Made by a program: the position numbers and the translations under genes | Source of the DNA: Collinsella sp. | GTDB lineage: Bacteria > Actinomycetota > Coriobacteriia > Coriobacteriales > Coriobacteriaceae | Direction of reading: 5' to 3' | Assembly (NCBI GenBank): GCA_019419585.1 | Contig: DXZQ01000005.1 | Coordinates: 33,682 to 97,681, forward strand | Length of the DNA: 64,000 bases | Part shown: piece after piece, positions 41,284-50,133 of the stretch | How the letters are laid out: the number at the start of each line of letters is the position of its first letter | How positions within the stretch are numbered: position 1 is the first letter of the stretch | Notes under the pieces: generated by a model | What the model was told of the DNA's origin: nothing | Database searches by the model: none | Seen by the model: only the letters and a program-made list of their open reading frames with translations

Positions 41284-41311
41284 ACGCGCCTCGCCCTCCA
41301 ATAAAAACAAT

Positions 41312-41347
41312 CGGACCGCATCCAGTGTACCCACCGGGTGCGGTCCG
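41312..41347 (-). terminator. Intraoperon hairpin between manZ and manO
   Basis: CGGACCGCA and its complement enclose an 18-base loop; on the minus strand ATTGTTTTTATT follows. Confidence 0.7.
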
Positions 41348-41403
41348 TTTCAATGGCTCAAAAGCCCTTGCCTAGCAACTCTCGGTCTTAAGCCGAAGCG
41401 TGC

Positions 41404-42324
41404 TTACATGAAGCCGCAGACGCGACCGATGATGCCGACGGCGAAGAGAGCCAGGATGATGACGATCGGGCTGACCTTCTTCTTGAGGAGCTTGCAGACC
41501 AGAAGGGTCAGGCACACGGCGGCAAGGCCGGGGATGAGCTGATCGAGGTTGGCCTGAAGCGTGGTGACCTTCACCGGGTCGAGTGCGTTGGCACCGACAG
41601 AGCTGTACATCGTCAGTGCCTGCTTGATGCCCTCAGAACCGGCGGGCAGGTTGGCCCAGTCGATATAGGCGCCAGCAGACTGCGTGACCTTGGAGACGAC
41701 CGGGGTGAAGGAGATGGACACCCAGCGCTCGACCAGGGCGCCGATGATGAACATACCCAGGATGGAAGCACCCTCGGTGACCTTGCCCATCAGACCGCCG
41801 GAGAGGTCCTTGGCGATGGAGGAGCCGACCTTGTAGCCAAACTCCTGCGTGTACCACAGGAAAGCGTAACGGATGATGTTCCACGCGAAGAAGAACAGCA
41901 GCGGACCGGCGATGCTGCCGGACAGGGCCAGGGAAGCGCCCAGTGCGCCCAGAATCGGGCGAAGGGTGAACCAGAAGGCGGGGTCGCCGACGCCGGCGAG
42001 CGGGCCCATCATACCGACCTTGACGCCCTGAATGGCGACATCGTCAATCGGAGCACCGTTGGCGCGCTCCTCCTCGAGGGCGAGGGTAACGCCAATGACG
42101 GGGGCGGAAACATAGGGGTGGGTGTTATAGAACTCCAGGTGGCGCTTAAGAGCGGCAATCTGGTCATCCTTGCTGGTGTAGAGCTTCTTAATCGCAGGGA
42201 TCATTGCGAAGCACCAGCCGCCGTTCTGCATACGCTCGTAGTTCCACGAGCCCTGAAGGAACTGATGACGGAAGCAAACCTTCTTGCGGTCAGCCTTGGT
42301 GAGCTGAATCTTGTTCTCTGCCAT
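41404..42324 (-). CDS. manZ: Mannose-type PTS, EIID membrane subunit
   Basis: A 306-residue protein of the EIID family: cytoplasmic start (IQLTKADRKKVCFRHQFLQG, then SWNYERMQNGGWCFAMIPAI), the GPLAGVGDPAFWFTLRPILG block and C-terminal hydrophobic helices. With EIIC it forms the sugar channel that delivers mannose, glucose or related sugars to EIIB for phosphorylation. GGGAG lies nine bases before ATG 42324. Confidence 0.95.
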   Translation of the reverse strand: MAENKIQLTKADRKKVCFRHQFLQGSWNYERMQNGGWCFAMIPAIKKLYTSKDDQIAALKRHLEFYNTHPYVSAPVIGVTLALEEERANGAPIDDVAIQGVKVGMMGPLAGVGDPAFWFTLRPILGALGASLALSGSIAGPLLFFFAWNIIRYAFLWYTQEFGYKVGSSIAKDLSGGLMGKVTEGASILGMFIIGALVERWVSISFTPVVSKVTQSAGAYIDWANLPAGSEGIKQALTMYSSVGANALDPVKVTTLQANLDQLIPGLAAVCLTLLVCKLLKKKVSPIVIILALFAVGIIGRVCGFM

Positions 42325-42340
42325 ATGTATCACTCCCCTC

Positions 42341-43159
42341 CTACTCGTAATCGTTCAAAATGTCGCCGAGCGGGTCGCCGGAGCCACCGCCCATGCCGCC
42401 ACCCTGCTTGGCCAGATCCTTAAGGCCAAGGTAGATGAGGGCAAGGGAGATGCCGATGAGGCCAAGGGCGATCAGCGTGAGCTGAGGGATGGCAGCAAGG
42501 ACAAAGCCGAGGATGAAGAACGGCCAGGTCTCCTTGGTGGCCATCATGTTGATGACCATGGCGTAACCGACGGAAGCGACCATGCCGCCGCCGACAGCCA
42601 TGCCGCCGGACAGCCAATCGGGCATAGCGTTAAGCGCGTTGGTAACGGCCTCGGCCGGGATGATGCACAGAAGTACTGCCGGGATGGCGATACGAACACC
42701 CTGCATGAGGATGCCGGCGTACTGCCAACGCTCGATGCCGGCGAAGTCGCCCTTCTCGGCGCAGGCGTCCATGCCGTGAACCATAGCGGTAGCCAGGGTA
42801 CGGCAGATCATGGTCAGGAACAGACCAGCGACCGACAGCGGGACGGCGACGGCGATGGCGGCGGTAACGGCCTTGGCCGAATCGGTGGCGCCACCGTTGA
42901 GGGCGAGCACCATGATGATCGAAGAAGCGACCGAGGCCAGAGCGGCGTCAGGCGCGACGGCGGCGCCGACGTTAGCCCAGCCAAGGGCCATCATCTGGAG
43001 CGAACCGCCCAGGAGGATGCCCTCCTGAAGGTGACCGGTTACGAGACCGATAAGCGTGCATGCCACGAGCGGCTGATGGAACTGGAACTCATCCAGAATG
43101 CCTTCCATACCGGCAAGCAACGCGACAATCGCAACAAGCAGAATAGTGATTGCAGACAT
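42341..43159 (-). CDS. manY: Mannose-type PTS, EIIC membrane subunit
   Basis: A 272-residue EIIC-sorbose/mannose-family protein with about seven to eight helices and the typical QFHQPLVACTLIGLVTGHLQ and GGSLQMMALGWANVGAAVAP segments. The tail is Gly-rich and cytoplasmic. AAGGAGGG lies nine bases before the ATG. It sits 18 bases after manX and 16 bases before manZ. Confidence 0.95.
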   Translation of the reverse strand: MSAITILLVAIVALLAGMEGILDEFQFHQPLVACTLIGLVTGHLQEGILLGGSLQMMALGWANVGAAVAPDAALASVASSIIMVLALNGGATDSAKAVTAAIAVAVPLSVAGLFLTMICRTLATAMVHGMDACAEKGDFAGIERWQYAGILMQGVRIAIPAVLLCIIPAEAVTNALNAMPDWLSGGMAVGGGMVASVGYAMVINMMATKETWPFFILGFVLAAIPQLTLIALGLIGISLALIYLGLKDLAKQGGGMGGGSGDPLGDILNDYE

Positions 43160-43177
43160 GTATCGGACCCTCCTTTA

Positions 43178-44167
43178 CTATGCTTGAGCGGCCAGTTCGG
43201 CCTTAACTTTCTTCAACATGGCGTCGAGATCCTCGGAGGAATCCGAAGGAACCTTGCGGACCTCGAACTTGACGCCCTTGGCCTTGAGAGCCTCGAGGGT
43301 CTTGACGTCGTCATCGCCCATGGCGACGGCGTTGGTGACGACGACCTTGCCCTTGGAGTGAGCCATGGAACCGATGTTGGCTTCCTTGATGTCGACGCCG
43401 GCCTCGATGGCCCTGAGCAGATCCTGCGGGTTCTCGAAGAGCAGCATGGCCTTGGTGTCACCAAAGCGCGTGTCCTTGACGACCTCGGCCATCTTCTTGA
43501 TGGGCACGACGTTGGCATGGACTCCCGGAGGGGCAGCCTGCTCGATCATGGTCTTGCGGAGCTCGTCGTGAGCAACGCCGTCGGAAACCACGATGATGCG
43601 GTTGGGGTTGATCTGCTTGGTCCACGTGGTGGCCACCTGACCATGCAGCAGACGGGTGTCGATACGGACGTGGGCGATCTTGATGTGCCCGTCGCCGATC
43701 ACCGTTCCCGGAGGAATGGCACCCGCAGGAGCAGCGGCGGCCGCAGCCGGCTTCTTCTCCTCGGGCTCCAGAGACTCGGGCTTGACGCGCACGCCGGCCT
43801 TAGCCTCAGTCACGAGATGTTTTGCGATCGCATGTGCAGTGTTCTTTGCGTCAAAGCGCTGCGAATATGCCTCGATGAGCATAGGCAGGTTGACACCGGT
43901 GACGATAGCCCAGGAATCATGGCCCTCGATGAGACCGCTGATCTGGTTGAAGGGCGTGCCGCCCCACAGATCAACGAGGAAGAGCACCTGCTCCTGGTCC
44001 TCGAAGGAAGCGACTGCTTCCTCGACCTTGGCACGGAAGTCGTCGGGGCCCATGCTCGGCTCGAGCGAGACCACGGCTACAGACGGCTGATCGCCAAAGA
44101 CCATCGAGCCCGTCTGCTTGATTCCAGCCGCCAAGTCACCATGGCTAGCAAGAACAATACTTACCAT
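43178..44167 (-). CDS. manX: Mannose-type PTS, EIIAB fusion
   Basis: A 329-residue two-domain phosphocarrier. EIIA (about 1-130) has the phospho-His in IVLASHGDLAAG (His9). An Ala/Pro/Glu linker (about 135-165) joins EIIB (about 170-329), whose phospho-His is in RIDTRLLHGQVATTW. ATG 44167 follows AAGGAGG by seven bases and is preferred to the GTG three bases before. First gene of the manXYZ-manO operon; the 400-bp upstream gap must contain its promoter. Confidence 0.95.
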   Translation of the reverse strand: MVSIVLASHGDLAAGIKQTGSMVFGDQPSVAVVSLEPSMGPDDFRAKVEEAVASFEDQEQVLFLVDLWGGTPFNQISGLIEGHDSWAIVTGVNLPMLIEAYSQRFDAKNTAHAIAKHLVTEAKAGVRVKPESLEPEEKKPAAAAAAPAGAIPPGTVIGDGHIKIAHVRIDTRLLHGQVATTWTKQINPNRIIVVSDGVAHDELRKTMIEQAAPPGVHANVVPIKKMAEVVKDTRFGDTKAMLLFENPQDLLRAIEAGVDIKEANIGSMAHSKGKVVVTNAVAMGDDDVKTLEALKAKGVKFEVRKVPSDSSEDLDAMLKKVKAELAAQA

Positions 44168-44493
44168 CACATAACCTCCTTTTTGTCTACGTATTTCCTA
44201 CACGACAGTTATGGAGTATAGCTGTTTGGTTTGTGAAATTATAGCCAAATTCGCAAAAGGTTGGATTATTTGTTTAAACGTCCAAGTTTGTTACAAGCTG
44301 ATTACGTTACTGCTTTTTCACTCATTACCCGCCAAGGCGTCACACATCAAGCCATGCATTTTACAGATACAAACAGGCTGTTCATTAATATCGATTTTGG
44401 CAAGCGCGAATGCGCTTGTACTGCCGCTATTTTATTTAAACAGACATAACTTGACTATTAGCGTGACTTATGTTCTACGAAACAACTCAAAAT
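44168..44493. promoter_or_regulatory. AT-rich upstream region of the man operon
   Basis: No gene is convincing. The region is far more AT-rich than its surroundings and holds a 7-bp hairpin, CAAGCGC/GCGCTTG (44401-44418). It must hold the man promoter, but I cannot place the boxes. Confidence 0.45.
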
Positions 44494-44560
44494 AGTTGCG
44501 GTGGAATAGTTCTTGTTTAAGAGCCAGAAGGCTGGATTTAGGAACTATTTCACCGCAACT
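44494..44560. repeat. 19-bp inverted repeat, AGTTGCGGTGGAATAGTTC
   Basis: Arms at 44494-44512 and 44542-44560 differ by one base; a smaller AGCC...GGCT hairpin lies in the loop. It lies 12 bp beyond the hypA stop and may end that transcript. A partial copy, AGTTGCGGTGGAA, is at about 40642. Confidence 0.75.
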
Positions 44561-44571
44561 TATAGGGAATC

Positions 44572-45000
44572 CTAGGCGATGCGGAGGGGGTTTGCGGCGT
44601 CGACGGCGTCGGGGACGTCGGAAGGGCCATCGGGGGCAGCGCCTGCCGGGTCCTCGTCGGGGGTCTCGATCTGCTTGATCATGACCTCTTGGCCCTGGAG
44701 CAGATAGGTATCGCCGCTACCGCAATGGGGACAGGTCTTGCCGTGCTCGACCGTCGCGTAGTCGCAGCCGCACGCCTCGCAATGCGTCACGGCCTCGACG
44801 GGCTCCACAATAAGCTCCGCGCCCTGCGCGATGGGCTTTTTATCTGCCGCCCAGCGCCAAGCGTCGAGCAGCAAGTCGGAAACGACGCCCGAGACCTCGC
44901 CCAGCAGCAGCGTGACGCTCGAAACGCGACTCACGCCATTGGCGCGCGCCACGTTCTCGACATCGCGAATAATGTGATAGACGATTCCCAATTCATGCAC
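44572..45000 (-). CDS. hypA: HypA-like hydrogenase nickel-insertion protein
   Basis: A 142-residue protein starting MHELGI, where His2 is the family's nickel ligand, and ending its fold with the zinc site CEACGCDYATVEHGKTCPHC. HypA delivers nickel to [NiFe]-hydrogenase large subunits. The start codon is GTG at 45000, eight bases after GGCGGAAG. The last 30 residues are an Asp/Ala/Pro-rich tail beyond the usual family length. No other hyp or hydrogenase gene lies in the window. Confidence 0.92.
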   Translation of the reverse strand: MHELGIVYHIIRDVENVARANGVSRVSSVTLLLGEVSGVVSDLLLDAWRWAADKKPIAQGAELIVEPVEAVTHCEACGCDYATVEHGKTCPHCGSGDTYLLQGQEVMIKQIETPDEDPAGAAPDGPSDVPDAVDAANPLRIA

Positions 45001-45190
45001 TTTTTCTTCCGCCGTTCTAACGAACGGCGGTCGACTTGACGCTGCGCGAGCCCCAGACGGACGATCTGCCTTTCAATCGTCGGGCATGGGCAAAAGCCCT
45101 ATGCCCTCCTCTTTCAAGGCACCTCGCCACGCCTGGGACTCGCTCGCTGTCCAACCGTTCTCTACGCCGTTCTCTTGTTTGTTGCGTTTT
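45001..45190. other. Gap with hairpins
   Basis: CCGCCGTTC and GAACGGCGG enclose TAAC at about 45010-45031, just before hypA, and GGGCATGGGC/GCCCTATGCCC pairs at about 45081-45105. The second could end transcription of the flavoprotein gene. No gene seen. Confidence 0.45.
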
Positions 45191-47968
45191 TTATTTCTTC
45201 CCAAATTTGATTTTGATTGCACGCTTTAAAGCATACTTGCCAAGGCTCGGGAGCTTTTGCTCGTATTTGACCATCGTGGAGCACTCGGGGCGATCGCGAT
45301 CCAGATGGATGGCATCGAACGCGCACTTGGTGGTGCACAGGCCGCAGCCGATGCACTTGTTGGGGTCGACGATTGAGGCACCGCAGCCAAGGCAACGGGC
45401 GGTCTCGGCGCGCACCTGCTCTTCGGTAAAGGTCTCGACGTACTCGCTGAAGGGCGCGGCCTTCTCGCGCTCGTGGTCCACGTGGGCAACCTCACGGCTC
45501 GCGTTGTCATAGCTCTCGATCACGACATCGTCGCGGTCGAGCGCGGCGTAGCGGCGCTGGTTGCGGCCGATGGTGAGCGTGGAGCCCGGCTGCACAAAGC
45601 GGTGGATGGACACCGCAGCCTCGTGACCGGCGGCGATAGCGTCGATGGCGAAGCTGGGACCGGTGTAGACGTCACCACCCACAAAGATGTCGGGTTCGGC
45701 GGTCTGGTAGGTCTGGGGATCGGCAAGGGCACCCTGACCACGGCCGAGCTCCACCTTGGAGCCAGCCAGCAGGTCGCCCCACACAATGGACTGGCCAATC
45801 GACATGACGACACGGTCGGCATCGACACGGCGCAAGTCGTTCTCGTCATACTCGGGCGCAAAACGGCCCTCGTCGTCAAAGACACGCGTGCAGCGCTTGA
45901 AGGTGATACCGCACACACGACCGGCCTCGTCCAGGTGAATCTCCTTGGGGCCCCAGCCGCAGCTGATGTGCGCGCCGTCCTCAACGGCCTCGCGACGCTC
46001 CTCCTCGCTGGCGGGCATCTGGGCCTCGCTCTCCAGGCAGAACATCTCAACGTGCTCGGAACCCAGACGGCAGGCGTTGCGGGCAACGTCGATGGCCACG
46101 TTGCCGCCGCCCACCACAATGGTGTGGCCGAACAGGGTATCGATCTTGCCGCTGTTAACCTCGCGCAAAAAGTCGACGGCCACGGTCACGTCCTCGGCAT
46201 CCTCGCCCGGAATACCGGCAAGGCGGCCACCCTGGCAGCCAATGGCAACGTAGAAGGCCTTAAAGCCCTGCGCGCGCAGCTCGTCGAGCGTCACGTCGCG
46301 ACCGACTTCCACGCCATAGCGGAACTCGGCACCCATCAGGCGAATGACCTCGACCTCGGCCTCGATAACATCCTTCTGCAGCTTAAAGCTGGGAATGCCG
46401 TAGGTGAGCATGCCGCCCGGGCGCTCGTTTTTCTCGAACACGACAGGCTTGTAGCCCTTCTCGGCCAGGTAGAAAGCGCAGGACAGGCCGGCCGGACCGG
46501 CACCGATGATGGCGATCTTCTGGTCGAAGCCGCCGGCACGCGTCGGGGTCACCACAGGCGGGACATAGCGAGTCGCGGCATCCAGATCGCGCTGGGCGAT
46601 AAACTTCTTGACCTCGTCGATAGCCACGGCCTCGTCCACGCGACCGCGGGTGCAGGCATCCTCGCAGCGGCGGTTGCACACACGGCCGCAGATAGCGGGC
46701 AGCGGGTTCTCGCGCTTGATGAGCGCCAGAGCCTCGTCGTAGCGGCCCTGCGCCGCAAGCTTTAAGTAGCCCTGAACGGCAACGTGAGCGGGACAAGCCG
46801 TCTTGCAGGGCGCGGTGCCAGACTCGTGCGCCTCGATGCGGTTGTCGTTGCGGTAGTTGGGCGACCACTTGGTGTGATCCCACTTGGTGGCATCGGGCAG
46901 CTCCTGGCGCGGATACTCGGGCACGCGGCCGCCGGCCTTTTTGCTGCAGAGCTTCTGGCCCAGTTTGGCGGCGCCGGCCGGACACACCTCAACGCAGCGA
47001 CCGCAGGCCACGCACTTGTCCTTCTCGACCTTGGCGACATAGGCTGAGCGCGACAGGTTGGGCGTGTTGAACAGCTGCGAAGTGCGCAGGGCGTAGCACA
47101 CGTTGACGTTGCAGTTGCAGATGGCGAAGATTTTGTTCTCACCGTCGATGTTGGTGATCTGGTGCACAAAGCCGTTGTCCTCGGCCTGGCGCAGGATGTC
47201 GTAGACCTCCTCGCGCGTCACATAATGGCCGCGGTCGGTCTCGACCACGTAGTCGGCCATATCGCCCACGGCGATGCACCAATCGGCCGGGTCGTCGGCG
47301 CAGCCCTCACCCATCACGCGACGGCTCGCGCGGCAGCTGCAAGTGCTGGCGGCATACTTACCCTCGTATTTGTCGAGCCAATGCTCGATATGCTCGATCG
47401 GCACCGAGGTGCTCGCGGCATCGATGGCCTTCTCGACCGGAATGACATGCATGCCGATGCCGGCACCGCCGGGCGGCACCATCGGCGTGGCCTTGGACAG
47501 CGGTCCCTTGGACGCCTGCTCAAAGAACTTGGCATAGACCGGATGCTCCTCGAGCTGACCCATGCGCATGTTGAGGAACTCGGCAGAACCCGGCACCAGC
47601 ATGGGCAGCACCCACTGCTTGGCGCGCTCGGGATTTTCCCAGTTGTACTCGAGCAGACCCGTGTAGCTCATGTCGTCGAGCATTTTTTCGATCTGGGCCT
47701 CGGGCATGCCGGTGATCTTGACCATCTCGGGCAGCGTGTAGGGGCGGCGCATCTTCATCTTGCAGAGCACTTCGGCCTGCTCATCGGTCGCAGCCTCGGC
47801 AAACGACCAGTACTCGTAGCCCAGCAGCTCATCGCGGTGCAACAGGCGGTTGGTGCAGTGCTCACACAGTTTGACGATGGCCTCGCGCGGATGCTCCGGT
47901 ATCGGCGGCACGAACTCCGAACCGATATCGGGCTCGGTATAGCTAATCCCCGGTCCGTTGAGAATCAT
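45191..47968 (-). CDS. Iron-sulfur flavoprotein, GltD-like FAD/NAD(P) oxidoreductase
   Basis: A 925-residue multidomain protein. The N-terminal part (about 1-300) has Cys motifs (CEHC, STCSCRASRR, ICNCNVNVC). A 2[4Fe-4S] ferredoxin-like segment at about 318-335 (KCVACGRCVEVCPAGA) precedes a GltD-like domain: CKTACP...CGRVCNRRCEDAC cluster, FAD loop IAIIGAGPAGLS near 484, NAD(P) loop VVGGGNVAID, and GGDVYTGPS. A final CIGCGLCTTKC cluster ends it. It should move electrons between NAD(P)H and ferredoxin or an unknown acceptor. ATG 47968 follows GAAGGG. A TetR gene is divergent and probably controls it. Confidence 0.88.
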   Translation of the reverse strand: MILNGPGISYTEPDIGSEFVPPIPEHPREAIVKLCEHCTNRLLHRDELLGYEYWSFAEAATDEQAEVLCKMKMRRPYTLPEMVKITGMPEAQIEKMLDDMSYTGLLEYNWENPERAKQWVLPMLVPGSAEFLNMRMGQLEEHPVYAKFFEQASKGPLSKATPMVPPGGAGIGMHVIPVEKAIDAASTSVPIEHIEHWLDKYEGKYAASTCSCRASRRVMGEGCADDPADWCIAVGDMADYVVETDRGHYVTREEVYDILRQAEDNGFVHQITNIDGENKIFAICNCNVNVCYALRTSQLFNTPNLSRSAYVAKVEKDKCVACGRCVEVCPAGAAKLGQKLCSKKAGGRVPEYPRQELPDATKWDHTKWSPNYRNDNRIEAHESGTAPCKTACPAHVAVQGYLKLAAQGRYDEALALIKRENPLPAICGRVCNRRCEDACTRGRVDEAVAIDEVKKFIAQRDLDAATRYVPPVVTPTRAGGFDQKIAIIGAGPAGLSCAFYLAEKGYKPVVFEKNERPGGMLTYGIPSFKLQKDVIEAEVEVIRLMGAEFRYGVEVGRDVTLDELRAQGFKAFYVAIGCQGGRLAGIPGEDAEDVTVAVDFLREVNSGKIDTLFGHTIVVGGGNVAIDVARNACRLGSEHVEMFCLESEAQMPASEEERREAVEDGAHISCGWGPKEIHLDEAGRVCGITFKRCTRVFDDEGRFAPEYDENDLRRVDADRVVMSIGQSIVWGDLLAGSKVELGRGQGALADPQTYQTAEPDIFVGGDVYTGPSFAIDAIAAGHEAAVSIHRFVQPGSTLTIGRNQRRYAALDRDDVVIESYDNASREVAHVDHEREKAAPFSEYVETFTEEQVRAETARCLGCGASIVDPNKCIGCGLCTTKCAFDAIHLDRDRPECSTMVKYEQKLPSLGKYALKRAIKIKFGKK

Positions 47969-48061
47969 GGTTGTCCCTTCTCTTGCCACAGCCCGGCGGG
48001 ACCGCGGCACCCCTCTTTTTTGCAGGCCGGGCATGCCCCCCATGCCGTTCACCCGCCATTG

Positions 48062-48110
48062 TTGACATTGTGTCAAAAATAGTATTGACGAACCGTCAAC
48101 AATATTCAAG
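48062..48110. promoter_or_regulatory. TetR-type operator cluster
   Basis: Two short palindromes, TTGACATTGTGTCAA at about 48062 and TTGACGAACCGTCAA at about 48085, lie between the flavoprotein and TetR genes, followed by the partial copy CGAACGGTCAAG at about 48121. They are probable TetR binding sites overlapping both promoters. Confidence 0.7.
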
Positions 48111-48157
48111 ACTGTTAGGCGAACGGTCAAGCAAAAGAGGATGAAAGGCGGCAAAAC

Positions 48158-48820
48158 ATGGGCAACAACACAGCAGATACCTCTGTGGCCGACGCCGTCC
48201 CCGCGCCCGACAGCGCGGCAAAGCGCTTGACGGGCGACGAACGCCGTCGCGAGATCCTCGCCGCCGTGCGCACCGTAAGCTCCGAGCTTGGCGTGTCCCA
48301 CCTATCGGTATCGGCCGTGACCAAACGCGCCGGCTGCACGCGCTCGCTGTTCTACCACTACTTTGCCGATATGGACGCCGCCGTCACCGCCGTCATGGAC
48401 GAGGCAATCGACGGTTTTATCTCCGAGCTCGAGCAATGGAATGCCGGCCGCACCGTCGGCGATATCGAGGGCGCGCTCGACACCGTCGCCCCGCTCTTTA
48501 AGCGTCTGGTCGCCAGCGGCCACGAGTTGCCGAGTACGCTCACTTCGAGCAGCGGCGCGCTCTACGGCGGCTTTCTGCACAACGTGGTCCAGCGCGTGGC
48601 TCAGTACATCTGCGACACCACCGTGGTGGATTTTGTCGCCCATCACGAGCTACGCATCGACCATGTCTACGAGACGTTCTACACCCTCATCATGGGGCTG
48701 CTGATGTATATCCGCACGCACCCCGATGTGCCCGACGAGACAGTCAAGGAAATCATCGCCTCGACACTCCACATCGAGGGCTATACCGCCAAGTATCCGG
48801 AGCGCATGCCCCAGAACTGA
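48158..48820 (+). CDS. TetR-family transcriptional regulator
   Basis: A 220-residue regulator. The N-terminal HTH (about 28-75) includes RREILAAVRTVSSELGVSHL and VTKRAGCTRSLFYHYFADMD, the TetR recognition-helix hallmark FYHYF. The rest is a helical ligand-binding/dimer domain. AAAGGCGG lies ten bases before the ATG. Divergent from the iron-sulfur flavoprotein with operator-like palindromes between, and 63 bp before the DUF5692 gene, so it may control both sides. Confidence 0.92.
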   Translation: MGNNTADTSVADAVPAPDSAAKRLTGDERRREILAAVRTVSSELGVSHLSVSAVTKRAGCTRSLFYHYFADMDAAVTAVMDEAIDGFISELEQWNAGRTVGDIEGALDTVAPLFKRLVASGHELPSTLTSSSGALYGGFLHNVVQRVAQYICDTTVVDFVAHHELRIDHVYETFYTLIMGLLMYIRTHPDVPDETVKEIIASTLHIEGYTAKYPERMPQN

Positions 48821-48883
48821 CGACATTTGGCCAAACTGCCCGCGATCAGAAGAGGGGCCGCGGGCGTGTGAAATGAGAGCAGC

Positions 48884-49891
48884 ATGCTGTTCGATGTTTG
48901 GGGTAGCGATACCCTTATCCACTGGGCCGGCTGGGCCATGGTCTTTATTGGCCTGATCGTGCTCAACGAGGTCGGCCGCCGCACCAAGCTGGGCGCGGCA
49001 ATCATCTTTGGCGTGGCTCCGCTGGCCATGACCATCTACTGCGTCGCTATCGCCATCGGCGTTTCGCAGGGCGCCGAGTGGGCGCTCACCAACCCCACCC
49101 ATGTGTACCAGAACAGCTGGTTCCACTACGCCAAGGTCTACGCGGCGTTGGCCGGTTGCTGGGGCTTCATCGCCATTAAGTATCAGTGGGGCAAGATCGG
49201 CAAGGCACACTGGTTCCGCGCGTGGCCGTTTGTGATCGTCGCCATCAACATCATGATCGCCGTCGTGTCCGACTTTGAGAGCGCCTATCACTTCTTTGTC
49301 CTGGGCGAGTCCACCTGGGTCACCTCCGAAGGTGCTACGCAGCTGGCCGGCTGGAACAACGTGTTCAACGGCATCGCCGGTATCATCAACATCTTCTGCA
49401 TGACCGGTTGGTGGAGCGTCTACGCCTCCGAGGATCAGACCGACATGCTGTGGCCCGATATGACCTGGGTCTACATCATCGCCTACGATATCTGGAACTT
49501 CTGCTACACCTACAACTGCCTGCCCACCCACTCCTGGTTCTGCGGCTTTGCGCTGCTGCTGGCGCCCACCGTCGCCGCCTTTATCTGGAACAAGGGCGGC
49601 TGGATTCAGAACCGCGCCTTTACGCTGGCTATTTGGTGCATGTTTGCCCAGGTGTTCCCGTACTTCCAGGAGGAGTCCATCTTTGTGACCCACTCCACGC
49701 TCGACCCCAGCGCCGCTACTGCGGTCTCGATCGCCGCACTGGTCGCCAACATCGCCGCGATCATCTACATCGCCTACCGCGCCAAGAAGCTCGGCCGCAA
49801 TCCCTACAAGCAGGATGTCTTTGAGGGCACCAGCGATTGGGAGAAGGCTACCGCTCGCCGCGCCAAGGTGGATTACGCACACGCCGAGTAA
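48884..49891 (+). CDS. DUF5692-like multi-helix membrane protein
   Basis: A 335-residue protein with about ten hydrophobic helices, rich in Trp and Tyr (AGWAMVFIGLIVLNEVGRRT, CLPTHSWFCGFALLLAPTVA). It matches what I recall as the DUF5692 family, of unknown function. The ribosome site is weak (GAGAG). It follows the TetR gene in the same direction and ends at a strong terminator, so regulator and membrane protein may form one unit; a transporter or sensor role is possible. Confidence 0.72.
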   Translation: MLFDVWGSDTLIHWAGWAMVFIGLIVLNEVGRRTKLGAAIIFGVAPLAMTIYCVAIAIGVSQGAEWALTNPTHVYQNSWFHYAKVYAALAGCWGFIAIKYQWGKIGKAHWFRAWPFVIVAINIMIAVVSDFESAYHFFVLGESTWVTSEGATQLAGWNNVFNGIAGIINIFCMTGWWSVYASEDQTDMLWPDMTWVYIIAYDIWNFCYTYNCLPTHSWFCGFALLLAPTVAAFIWNKGGWIQNRAFTLAIWCMFAQVFPYFQEESIFVTHSTLDPSAATAVSIAALVANIAAIIYIAYRAKKLGRNPYKQDVFEGTSDWEKATARRAKVDYAHAE

Positions 49892-49959
49892 CGCGCTCGC
49901 TGCCGTCCGCATTTGGATGTAGGCGCGTCTCTTTGGCTCCGTAATCTCGCGTTATGCGC

Positions 49960-50000
49960 AGCCCCCGGAAAGCAATTCGTTTGCTTTCCGGGGGCTTTTT
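49960..50000 (+). terminator. Strong terminator
   Basis: AGCCCCCGGAAAGCAA, a 5-base loop and the exact complement (49981-49996) end in TTTTT. Confidence 0.93.
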
Positions 50001-50133
50001 GCTGTCGCGCGTGCATTCATGCACATATTCACAATGTATCGCGCAGATAAAATCGAATTTCCGACTGCACGCCAGCTCTATGTGACCTTAATTTTGGGTA
50101 CATTGTTGTCCCGATATTGAGCTTGGGGGATAT

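Noticed and set aside
42311..44221. 636-codon open frame antisense to manXYZ
   Set aside because: Spans three convincing genes on the other strand; no signals of its own.
44168..44493. Sigma-54 promoter for the mannose PTS
   Set aside because: No GG-N10-GC element found, and no sigma-54 activator gene is present nearby.
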